NCBI GenBank assembly: GCA_963978545.1
Contig: OZ021723.1
Coordinates: forward strand, 4,030,001 to 4,094,000
Direction: 5' to 3'
Origin: Linyphia triangularis
Lineage: Eukaryota > Arthropoda > Arachnida > Araneae > Linyphiidae
Length of the DNA stretch: 64,000 bases
Under the pieces are notes generated by a model, which made no database searches, was not told the DNA's origin, and saw only the letters and a list, made by a program, of their open reading frames with translations. This document shows positions 14,283 to 27,366 of this stretch, in pieces (position 1 is the stretch's first letter; each line of letters begins with the position of its first letter). Position numbers and translations under genes: made by a program.

Positions 14283-16301
14283 TTAAAAATTCATACTGTC
14301 CATCCAGAACAATGATGATGTGTACTTGCGACTGTTCTCTTCAACTGGCACATGTAAAAATCCATTCTTCAAGTCTAAGGTGCTGAACACTCTGGCATCT
14401 TGCAACCGGTCAAGAACGTCTTCAATCAAGGGCAACGGAAATCTATCTTTAACTAGCTTGCGATTTAATTGTCTGTAATCCACGCAGATTCGTGTTGTGA
14501 GATCTTTCTTCTTGACAAGTACCACAGGACTTGCATAATCTGATGAACTGGGACGAACAATTCCATCCTTCAACCACTCGTCTATTTGCTTGTTAACTTC
14601 TTGTCGTTCAGAAAATGACAGTCGACGGGCTCTTTGGTAAACTGGTATTTGATCTTCCAAAATTATTTTCATTGAAATATCAGTGAACTTTGTTTTCTTC
14701 GGTTGGTAGGAGGTTACAAGGTCTGTTACACTTTGACGAAGATTTGCTTCCTTGATATGATTAAGATCCAACTCATTCGCTGTTCCATCTTCTGTTAAGA
14801 ATATCCATTCAGCTGACTCATCCAAGAGAGTTTCAGTCTTCTCATGAAAAGGACAGGGAGCATGAGCTAAACATTCTGACTCAATGATGGCTTCAAAATT
14901 GAAATCCTCAACAGGGATAACTTGAAAGTCAAGTCGGCACACGTGTCCGTCAATGTCGACTACTTGCTGGAACGATCCCATGGTTCTAACTAGACCTTTG
15001 CCTAGGCCGGTCAAAACAGATGTATTTTTCGACAGTAAAGGAAGGGGCTTAATTTTTCTGTAGATGTCATCTCGTAAGATATTACGTGTACTGCCTGTGT
15101 CTAGAAGTGCTGTAGCGGTTACTTCACCCAATTTGATTTTCTTCACAAATTTATTAAGATCGACATCCGGATAATCTTTGGGTTCATTTGATCCTACGGC
15201 AACTTGCACCAGGTGTGTTTCAGGAGTTTTTTCACGATCTTTCTCAGCCTTATTGTTCTTGTCTCGAACGACTTTAGGACATGAATTACGCAGATGTTCT
15301 GGAGAACCACATTCAAAGCAAAGGAGCTTCTTCTGTCCATGAAACTTGCGTTGACCAGACATTGGTCTGTTGTCTTCAGTTTCAGACTTAACATGCCTCA
15401 ATCCCTTGTAGCCTGAATGCTCTTGACTAGTGCGATTTTCACTAAATTTTCTGTAAGGTTTCCCATGAAAATTTCTCTTTGTGAGACTCTCCTTCAAACT
15501 TTCAAATTCATCGAACATTTCAGCGAGATCGTCTGGCTTTTTCAGATTTAACCATTCTTTGAAACAGTGTTCTTTTATGTCTTCTGGAGCTCTAAATTTT
15601 AACTGTTCAGTGATGAGCAAGTCCACTAAGTCTTCAAAAGAGTCGACTTTTAAATCAGCTATCCATTCTTTAAAATAGCAGCCCAGCTCATGTGCATAGC
15701 TCCTCCATGTCTTATCTGGACCTTTGACATGTCGATAAAACAAGTTCTTCAATTTTTCAGAGGTTAATTTGTATTTCTTCAAAATTAATTCTTTGACATA
15801 ATCAAAATTGTTTGCCTTTTCAACCGACTCTCGAGCAAGCATGTTCGAGATATCTGATGGCATCACATGAAGTAGGTAGGCTACCCAATCTTCCTTAGGA
15901 ACTCTAGCCATTTCTGCGCGTCTTTCAAAGTTGACAAGGAACAACCCCATTTCGTCTTTTTTCTCATCGAATTTAGGTGTTATCTGAGCAAGCGGGATCT
16001 TTTGTTGAGTTTGTTCACTTCGTCTTGGAACCACAGCAGCAGTCTGCAGTTGCATGCGCTGAACCTCCAAGCGTTGCATCTCAAGTCGAGTTTCCCTCTC
16101 TTCACGTTCTCGGGTTCGTACCTCTGTCCTCTCTTCGATGATTCGATTCAAAATTATACGCGTCGTTTCTTCATCATAGCCATCACTTTCTAAAATCAGT
16201 TTTCTGATATCTGCTACCTTACTTCCATCAGCCGGAGTCAAACCCAACTCCTCAGCGACCTCAACTAAGTCAGTCTTACGACCCTTACTTAAATAGGACA
16301 T
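14283..16301 (-). pseudogene. Gypsy element B: Gag, protease and start of RT in one frame
   Basis: The likely start is the ATG complementary to 16299-16301 (MSYLSKGRK); an in-frame extension upstream looks non-coding. The order is an N-terminal helical region with charged ERE/EERE segments (about 50-90), a capsid-like region (about 130-290), a CCHC zinc knuckle (CFECGSPEHLRNSC, about 325), a protease active site LLDTGSTRN (about 398), and RT from about 550 with RICVDYRQLNRK and STLDLKNGFLHV. Gag and Pol in a single frame occurs in several Ty3/gypsy lineages. The frame ends early because of an indel near 14310; homologous RT sequence continues in the next frame. Confidence 0.9.
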
Positions 16302-16711
16302 GATAACTTTCAAACAAAAACAATGCGAAAATATTAACATTTTAATAATTTTCAACTATATTTCACGTGGGTTTAAACTTTAAATAAGAATGAACCGTTA
16401 CAAGGAACTTTCAGCTTACTGACGGTTCCAGGGAATTTTAATTAGAATCCTTAACTGTATTCAATTATTTCCCCAATCAAAACAGCAGAGAACAATCTAT
16501 ACCCACTAATTAATCTTTACCATTAAATTAGACCTTGTCAATAATACTGTCTCATAAAAATTAATATAGCAATTCTTATACAAATCATTACACACATAAA
16601 TTATACTGCAAAATACAATTTATCAAACCGCAATTCATTGCATAGCAACTTCAATTTTCTAAAAAATATATTTTAAACTAACTCCCAATGAGTAGCTAAA
16701 TCAAATTCACA

Positions 16712-17100
16712 GAAATTCTAAAGTTTTCTTTTCTTAAAAAAAACTACACCCAATATTTCTTAAACAACCTTTTGGATTATGCTTTAAAAATACCTTAACA
16801 TTCAAGTTAATACTGCTCGACGACAGTAAAAAGCATACTAAAGAAATATTACAACCAGAATTTCACAAATTAATCAAATTCTATTTTACGACTACAAGTA
16901 CAGATTTCTAGAAATTCTAAATAGTTTTCTTTTCTTAAGAAAAACAATGTCTAATATTCCCCAAACAGCCTTTTGGCTTATGCTTTTTAAAAACCCTTTA
17001 ACTTTTTCCGTTAACACTGCACGACGACAGTAAAAAAGCACACCAAAGAAATATTAACACTAGAATTTCACAAATCAATTAAACTCTATCTTTTATAATG
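16712..17100. repeat. Two-copy direct repeat, period 199 bp
   Basis: The segment starting GAAATTCTAAAG at 16712 recurs at 16911 (GAAATTCTAAAT). Shared landmarks in order are a CTTTTGGNTTATGC motif, a CGACGACAGTAAAA motif and AGAATTTCACAAAT. The copies are diverged but clearly homologous over at least 180 bp each. Confidence 0.8.
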
Positions 17101-17700
17101 TGGCATAACAACAACTGCTATTATTTGATACCGGATACATGAAACAATCCTATTAAAATATAAACAATACCACAACGATTCCACCAATTTATCATTTACA
17201 TGTAACATTAAAGAAAATATCTTTCCAAAAACTCTTTTCTGAAAAACATAATTCCAACTCGTTCAACAAAAAATAAATAAAACTTCAGTTGCAGAGGCCA
17301 TATGATTAGGGGAAAAAAATAAGACAACACAATATTTTTTTTTTTTATTCAGCAACCCTAAAAAGAAAAGATAAAAAATCAAATGGCAAATGCAGCTGGT
17401 ATTTCCGGTCTATTTTAAATACTCGAAACAGAATGATCAACTTTTTTTTTTTTTTTTTTTTCCCTCTATTTCCAAATCGTTAATACATAACGTATTTTAA
17501 AACGAAACAATTTTAAAGAACACATTCCAAAGAGTAATTACTTAGTGACAAAATAATATTAAAATATTGTTCCAACTAAATATTAAAATTCTTAATTATC
17601 ACTAAAATTAATATAAAATATTTTGAATAAATTTGTAAATGGCTTATCTGGACTCCTATTTTCGCGGCAATTCCAAACGTCTTTCCAGCAGTCACTTCAC

Positions 17701-17850
17701 GTCCGAACAAGAACTGGACAGGGGATTTCAAGTCCAAACAGGAACTGTTCACTTGAATTTAATGTCCAAACAGGAACTGGTCACTTGAATTTAATGTCCA
17801 AACAGGAACTGATCACTGAAACTTAAGTCCTTTCGGGAACTATAGGCTTG
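17701..17850. repeat. 32-bp tandem repeat, about 4-5 copies
   Basis: Units begin GTCCAAACAGGAACTG at 17732, 17764 and 17796, with degenerate units on both sides (17701 and 17827). The array lies about 250 bp from the presumed LTR of element B. Confidence 0.85.
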
Positions 17851-18094
17851 ACTGGACAGTTCTGAACAAAAATTACATCGTTGGAGCACTAAGAATACTG
17901 GACGGTTTGGAAGAGGCACACTTCTGGTTGGAGCACCGTGAACAACATTGGACACTTCGGAATTAATAAAAAACTTCAGGTGAAAGCAGGTTTTCAATTT
18001 GATGGATATTTGTTGATCTGTTACATTCGAAAAGAAATCTTGAGAAAGAAATCAATTGCGGGAAAACAAATCAATCGCGGCCGAACACCCAATT

Positions 18095-18374
18095 TGTAGG
18101 GATGCTGAGTTTGAAATAAAATCTTCTTTTTAACATGAACATAGTTTATTTAGCGGTGTCTAGGAGGAACTTTAAAAAGCTATTGTTGAACATTTAGTAC
18201 ATCGCTCCGAAGAGCTCTTCATTAAACGTCTTACAAATTTAGTTACATAGCGTGGAATGAAATTCAAACAGAACGGCTGGCAGGAAGCAGCAACGTCACG
18301 CAGTGACGTAGCACTGCTCTTAACCAATGCGATCCGAAGTGCTCAAGTCGGGGGGGGGGGGGGGAAATCCCACA
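18095..18374 (-). repeat. Presumed 5' LTR of element B (280 bp)
   Basis: On the minus strand the segment begins TGTGGGATTT and ends ATCCCTACA: TG and CA ends with short imperfect inverted termini. An AATAAA lies on the minus strand near 18140-18150, and TGGGTGTTCGG stands a few bases downstream, where a primer binding site is expected. A run of about 14-15 G (plus strand, about 18350-18364) lies near the outer end. No second LTR was found beyond the truncated end at about 12.8 kb, so the boundaries rest on one copy. Confidence 0.55.
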
Positions 18375-19685
18375 TATATGTTTGGCAAATTTATAAAAAT
18401 CAACCTTTTTAATGTAGGCATGTACCTTGAAAGTGAATTTTCCAGAACATATGAAGAGTTATTAGCATATGAATCCCTAATTTGATTCGTTACCATGCCT
18501 TGTGAAAGAATATAAAAAAAAAAAATTAAAAAAAAAAAAAAACCACTTTATTGTATTTGAGGATGTGACCTAACACCTTATTCATTATATATATTTATCT
18601 GTAACTTTATAGTGTATCTATAAAATTACATGTCTGTAAAAAATAACTCCATTATCATAATTTTAATCAATCTTCACAATGTATTGTTTCTTTAATATTA
18701 GTTTGGTATTTTTGTTAACGGGGTGGCCTCACACTTTTCGATCACAAATCCATCCGAATACATTTCCATTGGCAATGAAAATGGAACACTTACTGCACAA
18801 AATGATATAAAATGTATTAGTGTTTTCTTTCTAGAAGTATTTTAATATTTTTCAAATATTAGTTAATGGCTGAAAAAGTCGAGAAGTTTTTTCTTGGGAT
18901 CTCATTTTTCTTAAACTACGATTTTAACTACGCAAGGAATATTTTCTCAAAACCAATTTTCCAAATTTTACGAATACTTCAAGTATTATCTGATACGCAA
19001 TTTAACATATATTTTTCAAAAAAAGTTATTTTAAATGTGAAGGCTAAAATTTGCTAAAAATATACAGCAGTTTTTAAAAAGCTATATGGCAAATGTTATA
19101 ATACTATGAAACCAAAATGCAACACTGAATTCATAGCAGCTTAGGCTAAAAGTCTTTAAAACAGGAGTTAACAGTCATGAAAAAAATTGGCTCCTTTTTG
19201 TTGAATAGTTTTTAGAAAATGTTTCCTATATAAGTGTCATTTTAACATTACCAAGATTAGGACATTGAAACGTGAGGGACTCACTTTAATTTACTTGATC
19301 TTTCTAAGCCTGCTTTTTTCTTACTAGTATGTGTTATTTTAGTGATTTTCCTTTACCAATACAACAGAAAATTTAGGTTTACAATTCAAATAAGCTTCTT
19401 TAACCTACTCTAGTAAATAACTAATTTTGTTCACTATGTGGTTGTTCGAAAAAAAAAAAATATTCAAGTTACAATAAAAACTCTTTATTTTTAATCTCCT
19501 AAATTGTCTTCGATTTTATTTGCGGTTCGTAAAATCTTCGTAAAGCTAAATAATCCACTTTCCGTAATCCAATCGAGTTGAAAGGTAGACTCGATGTCGA
19601 TGACTCTACATTCTACCAAGATTTTGGGACAAATAAGAAAAAGTTAATAAATAGGACGGAATGGATATTTTCTTCATTGTGGTTT
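18375..19685. other. AT-rich sequence without recognised features
   Basis: Contains A-rich runs (about 18515-18541 and 19449-19460) and a short frame at 18866-19057 with no recognisable motif. Nothing else is supported. Confidence 0.55.
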
Positions 19686-19697
19686 AACGCTATGGAA

Positions 19698-20159
19698 GAG
19701 GGCCGCGTAGCCCAGTCGGGAGAGTATCGTTCTCGCAACTAGAAGGTTGCGAGTTCGGGCCTGGGACCGACTAAAAACCGCCGTGTTCGCTAATGGTGAC
19801 TGGAGCACGTTAAATCAGTCATGGTCGCAAAGTCCTCCAAGTTCCCATACAAATCAATACCTCTGGGGGTGGCAAAGCCAAGTCTTCTGGTGGAATCTTC
19901 TGCTTGGTATTGCCTCTAAATTAGGAAGTTCCACATACGGTCGGTAGTGCTGCCATCTACCGGATAGCTACCGAAAGAGGTAGAAATGAACTCTTCAGTG
20001 GCTATAGGTAGACTTGCTCACTCCCATTTCGCGAGTGTGCGCTTACATCCTGTGCAGTACTGCTCACTACCGATCTGTACGGGATATGGGGTTGGTACAA
20101 AATGCTTAAGCAGAGGTGCCTTAGTCCCCATAGTCCTTGATAAGAAGAAGAAGAAGAAG
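19698..20159 (+). mobile_element. tRNA-derived SINE, 462 bp, complete with target duplication
   Basis: The head looks like a tRNA: an A-box-like TAGCCCAGTCGGGAG and a B-box-like GAGTTCGGGCC at proper spacing, so RNA polymerase III could drive it. A unique body of about 380 bp follows, then a tail of AAG/GAA triplets. The 12 bases AACGCTATGGAA stand on both sides (19686-19697 and 20160-20171), a perfect target duplication as made by LINE-dependent retrotransposition. It is unrelated in sequence to the shorter SINE family at 29.3, 53-54 and 59.3 kb. Confidence 0.88.
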
Positions 20160-20333
20160 AACGCTATGGAAACTCGATCTGAGCTTAAAGTAACTTAAAT
20201 AACTTGAAATTGCACATAAAAGATGGCAATGCATATAAAAAAAGTTTAAGAATATGGGTTAGTTTTTTATTTTTATTGTCTGCTATTTCTTATTTATGAT
20301 GAGATTTGAGATTTAAACTTGAAATGATATTAA

Positions 20334-21068
20334 GGTATACATAAACGTTGGAAATCTCAAAAATTGACCCAAACAGGCATTTTTGTTTTTTCATTCTAAA
20401 ATGTTCTCCAATTCATTACCTTTAATATGATACCAATAACTTTCTTATAGTTAAAATGCTTTTTTAATTACACGCAATTTCGTAAAGGTCGGCGTTTAAA
20501 ACATATTGGAAAAAAGAAAATGTCGAAAACTTTGAACTCAATTTCTGGAGAACTGCTTTTCATTGTTGATTGAATGTACTCCAACGGTGATATCTTAAGA
20601 GTTAATTAACTGATTTTTAAAATTTAAACTGTATAATTTCGATAACATTTCAAAGCAAGTGCTCTACCTGTTAACAAAAATTTTGGTAAAAAATAGATTT
20701 TTTATGTATTTTAGAATATTTTTATTTTTGGAAATTTGTTATTTTTTCTAGCGTTTTCCATGTTAAATGTTAAAATTTAAAAAAAATATTTAAGTTATGC
20801 ATTATATTTTGCTTGGGCTTGTGTATCAATACCTTTTCTTTAATTTCCAGTAAGAAATTTGCTTGAAAATTAATTAGGTATTATTTTATCATCGTTTCAA
20901 TTAGGCCTTAATTAGTGAATTAAATTCAATTAATTAAATAAATATTTTATTTTTTTTTACTTTTTGTTACTGCAAATACATTACATTTTTTGCTCTTGTA
21001 ATTCTCACAGAAATTTGACACGCTGGCATAAGAAATAAAAAGAAAATTGTCCAACGTATATGTATACC
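20334..21068. mobile_element. TTAA-flanked MITE, GGTATAC family, copy 1 (735 bp)
   Basis: The ends are inverted repeats: GGTATACATAAACGTTGG at the left against GGTATACATATACGTTGG from the right (17 of 18). TTAA lies on both sides (20330-20333, 21069-21072). The interior is AT-rich without an open frame. Interior landmarks such as CATTACCTTTAA and CCAACGGT recur in copy 2 at 41.3 kb. Confidence 0.85.
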
Positions 21069-21072
21069 TTAA

Positions 21073-24000
21073 GAAAAACATATATCGATTTGATACTGTA
21101 GCATCTTATTCGACGCCAGTCTCTACTAAATATAGCCGCAACCCACTTCTAAATCACAACAGACTCCACTTAAAGCTTTCTAACTAATCGAAAAACCTCG
21201 AAATCAAACAACTTCGAAAAACAAACTAATACTTCGATCTATACTTAGAAACTATATTACACACAAAAGTCGAAGTGACCATTTCACTGAAAGGGAAAAG
21301 CAAATAAAGAAAACGTAATATACGACCAAAATAGTAAATATCATTCGAACCCAGTTTCCTATCCTCCCGCTCTTTTGCCAATACCGCGCCAAACTCATCT
21401 ATCAACTGTCGACACATCTTAGCGGGGGCTTTCTTGCAATTCACTTTACGTTACTCGATGACAAGTTAAAGCTGTGTAATATCGATTTATCTTCCCAGAC
21501 TTCAACTGAATGACATTGATAAAAAAAAAAAAAATCCCGAAGGACAAATGATAGCCCCACAAAAAGGTTGCGGGGGATTCTACATCTATTTGTATAATGA
21601 ATATGATATTGTGAAAGGAACAGATTAAAATGAATCGAAAACAAGTTGGTAATATAATTCAATTTCGTATTACATTTCATGTCAGTTTTTAAAAACCGAG
21701 TTTAAGTCATACATCTTCTGACTCGTATTCAATATTATAGCTGTGTTATTTTATTTCAATAAATTTACTGGAATATTTTAAACTGAGAGTGATTGAAAAT
21801 TCCTTTTACAATTGTTATATAAACTAAAAAGGTAAGTAACAATATAACACATTAGTCAAAAATGATACACAACTCATTAACAAAATGCACATGTACATTA
21901 CTCATTAATAAAAATGATTTCTAATTATTGAGGCACTACATTTCCAATCCTTAAATAAAACTCAAAAATAAGAATACTCATGGTGTTTAGTATTTCTGGA
22001 CAGTGTAGTTTTAGGAGAATAAGAATAAGTTAAAGTATAATATTTTTGGGAAGTAGATGATAGCACTACAGAAAAGACAAAATCTCAATATAAGCAGATT
22101 GAGGAAAACAAATCACTAATTCAATGCTTTTGGTTTTTTATAAGACTATATTTCTCTTTTATCGAAACAATTTGGTACGGAATGTAATATGTGATTTGTA
22201 CTTATTATTATTTAACTTTAATTCTTAACAATTCAGCTTTAACAGAATGGGGTTTCAATCATTTAGTAGATATTTTATTTAAAAATTATTGTAAAACTAA
22301 AAATGAATACATGTTATTGTACATTTAGGGCATATATAGATCATTTGAATTTAAATTATATCACTTAAGATTGTTAAATATTGTTGAAGGACATTTTCTA
22401 AAGTAATCTTTAGGGTAGACTAATACTTTAGATCATATCAACTCAAATAAAAGTTTTGCTAAATTTATGATTTTTGAAATTAGATAGAAATAGAGAAAAG
22501 ATGGTGATTATTAATCATTTACGTAAATGATATGACTTTTTTTGCATCTTCAAACAAATATCCATACTTACGAATTGCACATTGTCTAGAAAATAATTAC
22601 AATTATTTCTGAAGAGAGAAAATATGATTTGGTCTTAGGACGTATATAAAAAAAATTTAAGTACCTCGTGTATGTTAACTTAATTTGAATGATTCGGTTT
22701 ACATACACAATTTTCTCATGATATATTTAATTATTTACTTTCTCTTTTGGGGGAATGAGAAAACATTTTTTTTTTTATATATTTGTACAAATTGCAACAG
22801 TAGTTAATTACAATAATTCGATAAGTTGTTTCATATTTACATATATCTTGTATCTATATTCCTTCGGGTTAACAACATTTGTTGAGTTTTAAAAAATATG
22901 CGAGTGCATTTAATCTTTGACTAATACTTGACTAAAAAAACAGGTTACATATTTTTTCATATTACAAATATAACGTTTGTTAAAATAAATGGCAAATGAA
23001 TAAAAAATCAGTATTTGAAGAAAAACTTAGTTGCATAAATTTTGAACAAAAGTTTTTGTTGGAAAATGTCTTGAAGTTCTTTCAATCATGTGTAATTCAA
23101 ACTGTTGTAATTCAATCAAGTTCCATCAACTTCATTTGAAAAGTAAAAAATAAAAGACTCATTAATTGGAGTTTACATTTAATTTATTACGTAAATTAAA
23201 CATAAATATATATACAAATGAAACATTTTGATAAATATGATTGTTATGAATATGCTTTGAAGTTTACTGTTGACATAATTTGAAGGGTTCAAGTTAAAAA
23301 AAAATAGTATACATAAAACACAAATGAAATAAAAGCACACATAAAATGTATCATCCGATAAAAGTGTATTTTTAACGTTTTTCTCTGATGACATAATTTT
23401 AATGGACTGAAGCTGTTTTGCACAGAAAATAAGATCATCGAAATTATCCTGATAAGCGACAAAATCACGCTAACATTACAACTTTATAAAAATTTTAACT
23501 TAAGTTATTTCTTCATAGACGCTTAAATTATTAATGCACACAAAATATTGAAAAGTTAATGTCTGAAATGACTGCACAATTTTTCTCAACGCAAAACTTA
23601 GATTTAATATTTAATCAATAAAGAAATGTAAGACAACATAAAATAAATATGTTGGAATAATAAAACGTAAGTAAATCTGTATTTAATTTAATTGAAAATG
23701 TAATTAAATCCCCACAACTTATTTCAAACTACTCTTTTAGATAAATAAATAAAAAGGAAATTATTCTCTATAAAATACTTTAATACAAATGTAATTATAC
23801 TAGAAATTTATATAATTTTGATATAAAGGAACTTTTTGCAATTAATGAATGCTTAGTGGCAATTCCCATAATATTGTAAGCCCTATTTAAACTGAACAAT
23901 AACACTATTAAATAAACAATAAACAAATTATTTTGAGTATTAATGAGTATTTATATAATGATTAAAAAGATATTTCAGATCATCGTATATATATATATAT

Positions 24001-25608
24001 ATATGCACGTTTTTATTAGAAGTTAGTAAAAAACATATTGCACAGAAACATGTAGTTACATTAATAGATTATAAACAAAATGAAAAATTCTTAAGTAACT
24101 CATTACATATTATGTATTAAAAAAATTACACTTAACGAATTTGCATAGCCTAATCACCAATCATCTGGGTGAGATTGATAATTCTCACTTCAAGTACAAC
24201 TTTTCTCGGTAATCTAACTTAATTAACCTCTAAAGATGGCAAATTTTATAAATATACAATAACTAGATGGACATCCATACTTCAATTCAAAATTTTACCA
24301 CTTGCATTTTAACAATCGCGCTCCATTTGCACTTAACTTCAAACTTGACTTTACATTGGAATTGAAACCTTTACCCCTTTTTGATCCATTAAAATTATTT
24401 AATCGAAACGGCTTACATTTTCCCTCTTTGTGCTTGTTGACGTGTACAAACTTTTAGAGTTTTGACTAGATTGAATGTGGGATACTTGAATATACATCGT
24501 TTAAAACATTTAACTCCTTTTCGACTTTTTTAAATTGTTTAATCCTAATTGGAATAGCTTACTTTTTCTATGTTTGACTCTTTTGACATTTATACCAATT
24601 TACAAGGTTGACTACTAAATGGGAAATATAGAATTAGTGATGAATAAATGAGGGTCTTAGCCTTTTGGATCCCCTCCACACAAAAAAATGAAACACGGTT
24701 TACATCTTTACTTATTACAGATAAGTGTAAGTTGCAAAAGGCTTCAAAATAAGGTACGAAATAAATCCGCGTTAATAAAAAAGTATTTTCGTTAATTCAT
24801 AAAATAAATATTTATTCGAATTTTTTATACAAATGTAGTCAGTTGAAAAGTTTTTATAGTTAATATAACAACACCTTGAGAGGAGCTGTAAAATTTATTA
24901 ATTTATACTTAATTGAAAATTTAACATTGTGCATAAATGTAGATATAGAAATGAAAATTTGAGACATATTATAAAAACATAAAATGTATGATAATATTTT
25001 CATTAAAACCATTTTTGCGTGTTATGGGTAGATTTGGGATGCAACAATGTATTTCCAAAGTTTTTTTTTTATTTTTAATTGAAATAAACTCCAGTTAAAA
25101 TTGTTGAACTTTAAAAGTTTCCAAATCCTTTTCACACAATTATGCATTTCTTACACAATTAAACATTATTCATTATATTATTTTGCGAAACATATTCCAA
25201 GTTCTAAATGTATTATATACAGTCTGCACAATTGTTTGTTTAAATATTGTATCAAGTTTTAAAATTAATCGTGAGTGATTCATAAATTATAAAATATACA
25301 TTAGTATGTATACTTATTTAATTATGTTCACCATGCGTGAATCTGCATAAAATGAAATTCAGAAACACAGTTTGTGTGACTAACTTAAGCAATACCTCTG
25401 TTTATCTCTGTCGATTAGGACTTTACTTAAGTGCAATTCTGTTTGATTTTTTAACAAATGTTATCGTATTTTTGATCGATAAATTTCCATTATCAAAATC
25501 TACATAATCCGCAATTTCACCTAAAAAGTATATTTTAAGTGAAACGGAAAAATGGTATTAGTTAATTTTTAATTTGTCTAATTCAGTTGGTACAGAATAC
25601 AGTTATAC
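21073..25608. other. Long AT-rich stretch, mostly featureless
   Basis: No element ends or RNA genes were recognised. At 21226-21450 the minus strand has a locally GC-richer segment that reads as plausible protein (AKMCRQLIDEFGAVLAKERED), but it lacks an ATG at its head and has stops nearby. It might be a decayed retroelement frame or a host exon; I cannot decide. A short TA run lies at about 23986-24004. Confidence 0.45.
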
Positions 25609-25612
25609 ATAT

Positions 25613-26323
25613 TGTTACGAATTTTTGTATATTTGTAAATATTTCGTAGTGTTAATTTTGTAAATAGAAAAATTTATGTACATTTCGCATAAGGCAATGC
25701 AATCGTTTGTTTCCCCGCAATGTGTGTATTGATGCTTGATAACGAGTTTTACAGAGGTAACTCTGGGAAGCGAGTTTTAAGGAGCAGGGCATTTAACATT
25801 ATGGTAATGGGAATCTCGCCAATTTGGCGAGATAGAGCCAACTTGGCGACGGTTTTGGCGACATTTTCGGTCCCCATGTACATGTACAGGACTTTTCGAC
25901 TACGATCTAGAAAGTTCTCCAAATATCTACTTCTAGAAGTCTCAAGAAGGTTTGACTCCTATATAAGTCGCCCAAGGAGGTTAGTCAGTTTTTGACTAGA
26001 GTTAGTTAGTAGTAGTTGATTTTGAGTCACTAAGTTAGTTGTTAGCTGAGTCCGTTAGTTGACTGGAATTACTGAATCTCAGTGAGCATTCCGAGTAGTT
26101 CTAAAGCGAACTGTATTGCATTGTCTTTTGCGGCGATTTAGCAGTTGTTGTCAAGTTTTTAACTGCTGTTTTGTGCTCTATTGAGGTGAAAAGAGCTGTA
26201 TTGTGTCTACTAGAACGAAAAGTTCTGGATCAGTAAAAGAACTGTGAAGAGTTATTTTGGAATACATTTCTACAAGTTTTGATCTGCTTAGGCTTCAAAT
26301 CTTTTGAACCCGTCCACGCAACA
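25613..26323 (+). repeat. Solo LTR of family A, copy 2 (711 bp)
   Basis: It begins TGTTACGAATTTTTG and ends CACGCAACA, with ATAT on both sides (25609-25612 and 26324-26327). A CCTATATAAG TATA box lies near 25967. The right arm of the U3 GGCGAC hairpin is missing, as after a deletion. No internal element sequence is attached, so it is a solo LTR left by recombination. Confidence 0.92.
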
Positions 26324-26652
26324 ATATATTTTTTACAACAACGTGCAAAATATTAAACTTTCCTCAATCAGAAAACGAGGAGAAAATGACACTTTCTCGC
26401 GAAGAGTAACTTTCTCGCACATCTTTTGCTCAAATATTATGTAGTCTTGGTATTGAAATGCCATATTTTCAGAAGAAATTAATTGACTGGAGTTGCCAAA
26501 ATTAATAAATTTGTTTAATAAAAATATGTTTGGTGCGTAATTATAAAAAAAAAATATTGTATCCAACATTGTTGTTGGATGGAATAAAAACTTTCTAATT
26601 AACCAAAATTTCAGTAGATTCTTATAAAAACTTAAGGTGAGCCGGGGATTAA

Positions 26653-27362
26653 GAATGAATAAATTTTGAGGTAAGTATTGAACAAAAAAAACCTTGCTAA
26701 CAATTTTGAATCTGACAACGCAAAAAGTTTTAATCTCGCTAAATTAGAAATATTTTTTTTATAAATATATTTTTAAACAGAGTTGTGCATCAATTTGTGC
26801 TATTGTTTTCAACTTTAACGGGCCATAACTCCATATGCAATTTTGAAGACGAAAGGAACATTTACTCAAAAACCATTAAAGATAAAAGCTTAAAATTTTT
26901 AATATATATTCTTCAAAATATATTTAACAATTTGAACGGAGCATTTTTTAACGTTTTTTAAATTTAAGATTTTATACAGTTTTAGTGCCATCAAAAATGA
27001 CAATTTTTGAAAATTCTATAGATACCAAGACCTTTTAACTTTTGTTCGAGAAACAAATCAAAATAGTTTAAAATGCTGCCCTCAAATTGTGTAATATATT
27101 GGTTAGAATATATGCTAAACATTTTAGGCATTTATCTTTAATAGTTTTTGAGTAAGTTATCCTTATGTCTCCGAAATTGCGTTTGTCAATATGGGCCGTT
27201 AAAGTTAAAAACGATGATACAAATTTATGCACACAAATTATTTTAAAAATATGTAAGAAATACTTCTAATTTAACGGGATTAAAACTTTTTGCACCATCA
27301 GATTCAGAATTGTTGGTAGTTTCTCCTACACTATTAATCTCAAAATGAATTTTTTGATGTTA
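26653..27362. mobile_element. Imperfect foldback element, about 710 bp
   Basis: Two arms of about 270-300 bp are inverted copies. For example TAACAATTTTGAATCTGA (26698 onward) faces a complement reading CAACAATTCTGAATCTGA near 27320, and ACGGGCCATAACTCC (near 26818) faces the complement of 27180-27210. The centre is near 27000. TTAA occurs at both presumed edges (26649-26652, 27363-27366). No coding frame is present. It may be a foldback-type MITE of the TTAA group. Confidence 0.72.
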
Positions 27363-27366
27363 TTAA

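Larger units (their letters stand above)
16302..18094 (-). other. Long leader between the 5' LTR and gag of element B
   Basis: About 1.8 kb of AT-rich, non-coding sequence separates the presumed LTR from the gag start, longer than usual for gypsy leaders. It contains a 199-bp direct duplication and a 32-bp tandem repeat, listed separately. An independent insertion could account for part of the length. Confidence 0.5.

Noticed and set aside
12823..18374. Complete element B with two LTRs
   Set aside because: No partner of the 18095-18374 LTR is found at the other end; the sequence stops within a damaged integrase tail.
19698..19775. Genuine tRNA gene
   Set aside because: The head is joined to a long SINE body and the whole is flanked by a 12-base duplication.
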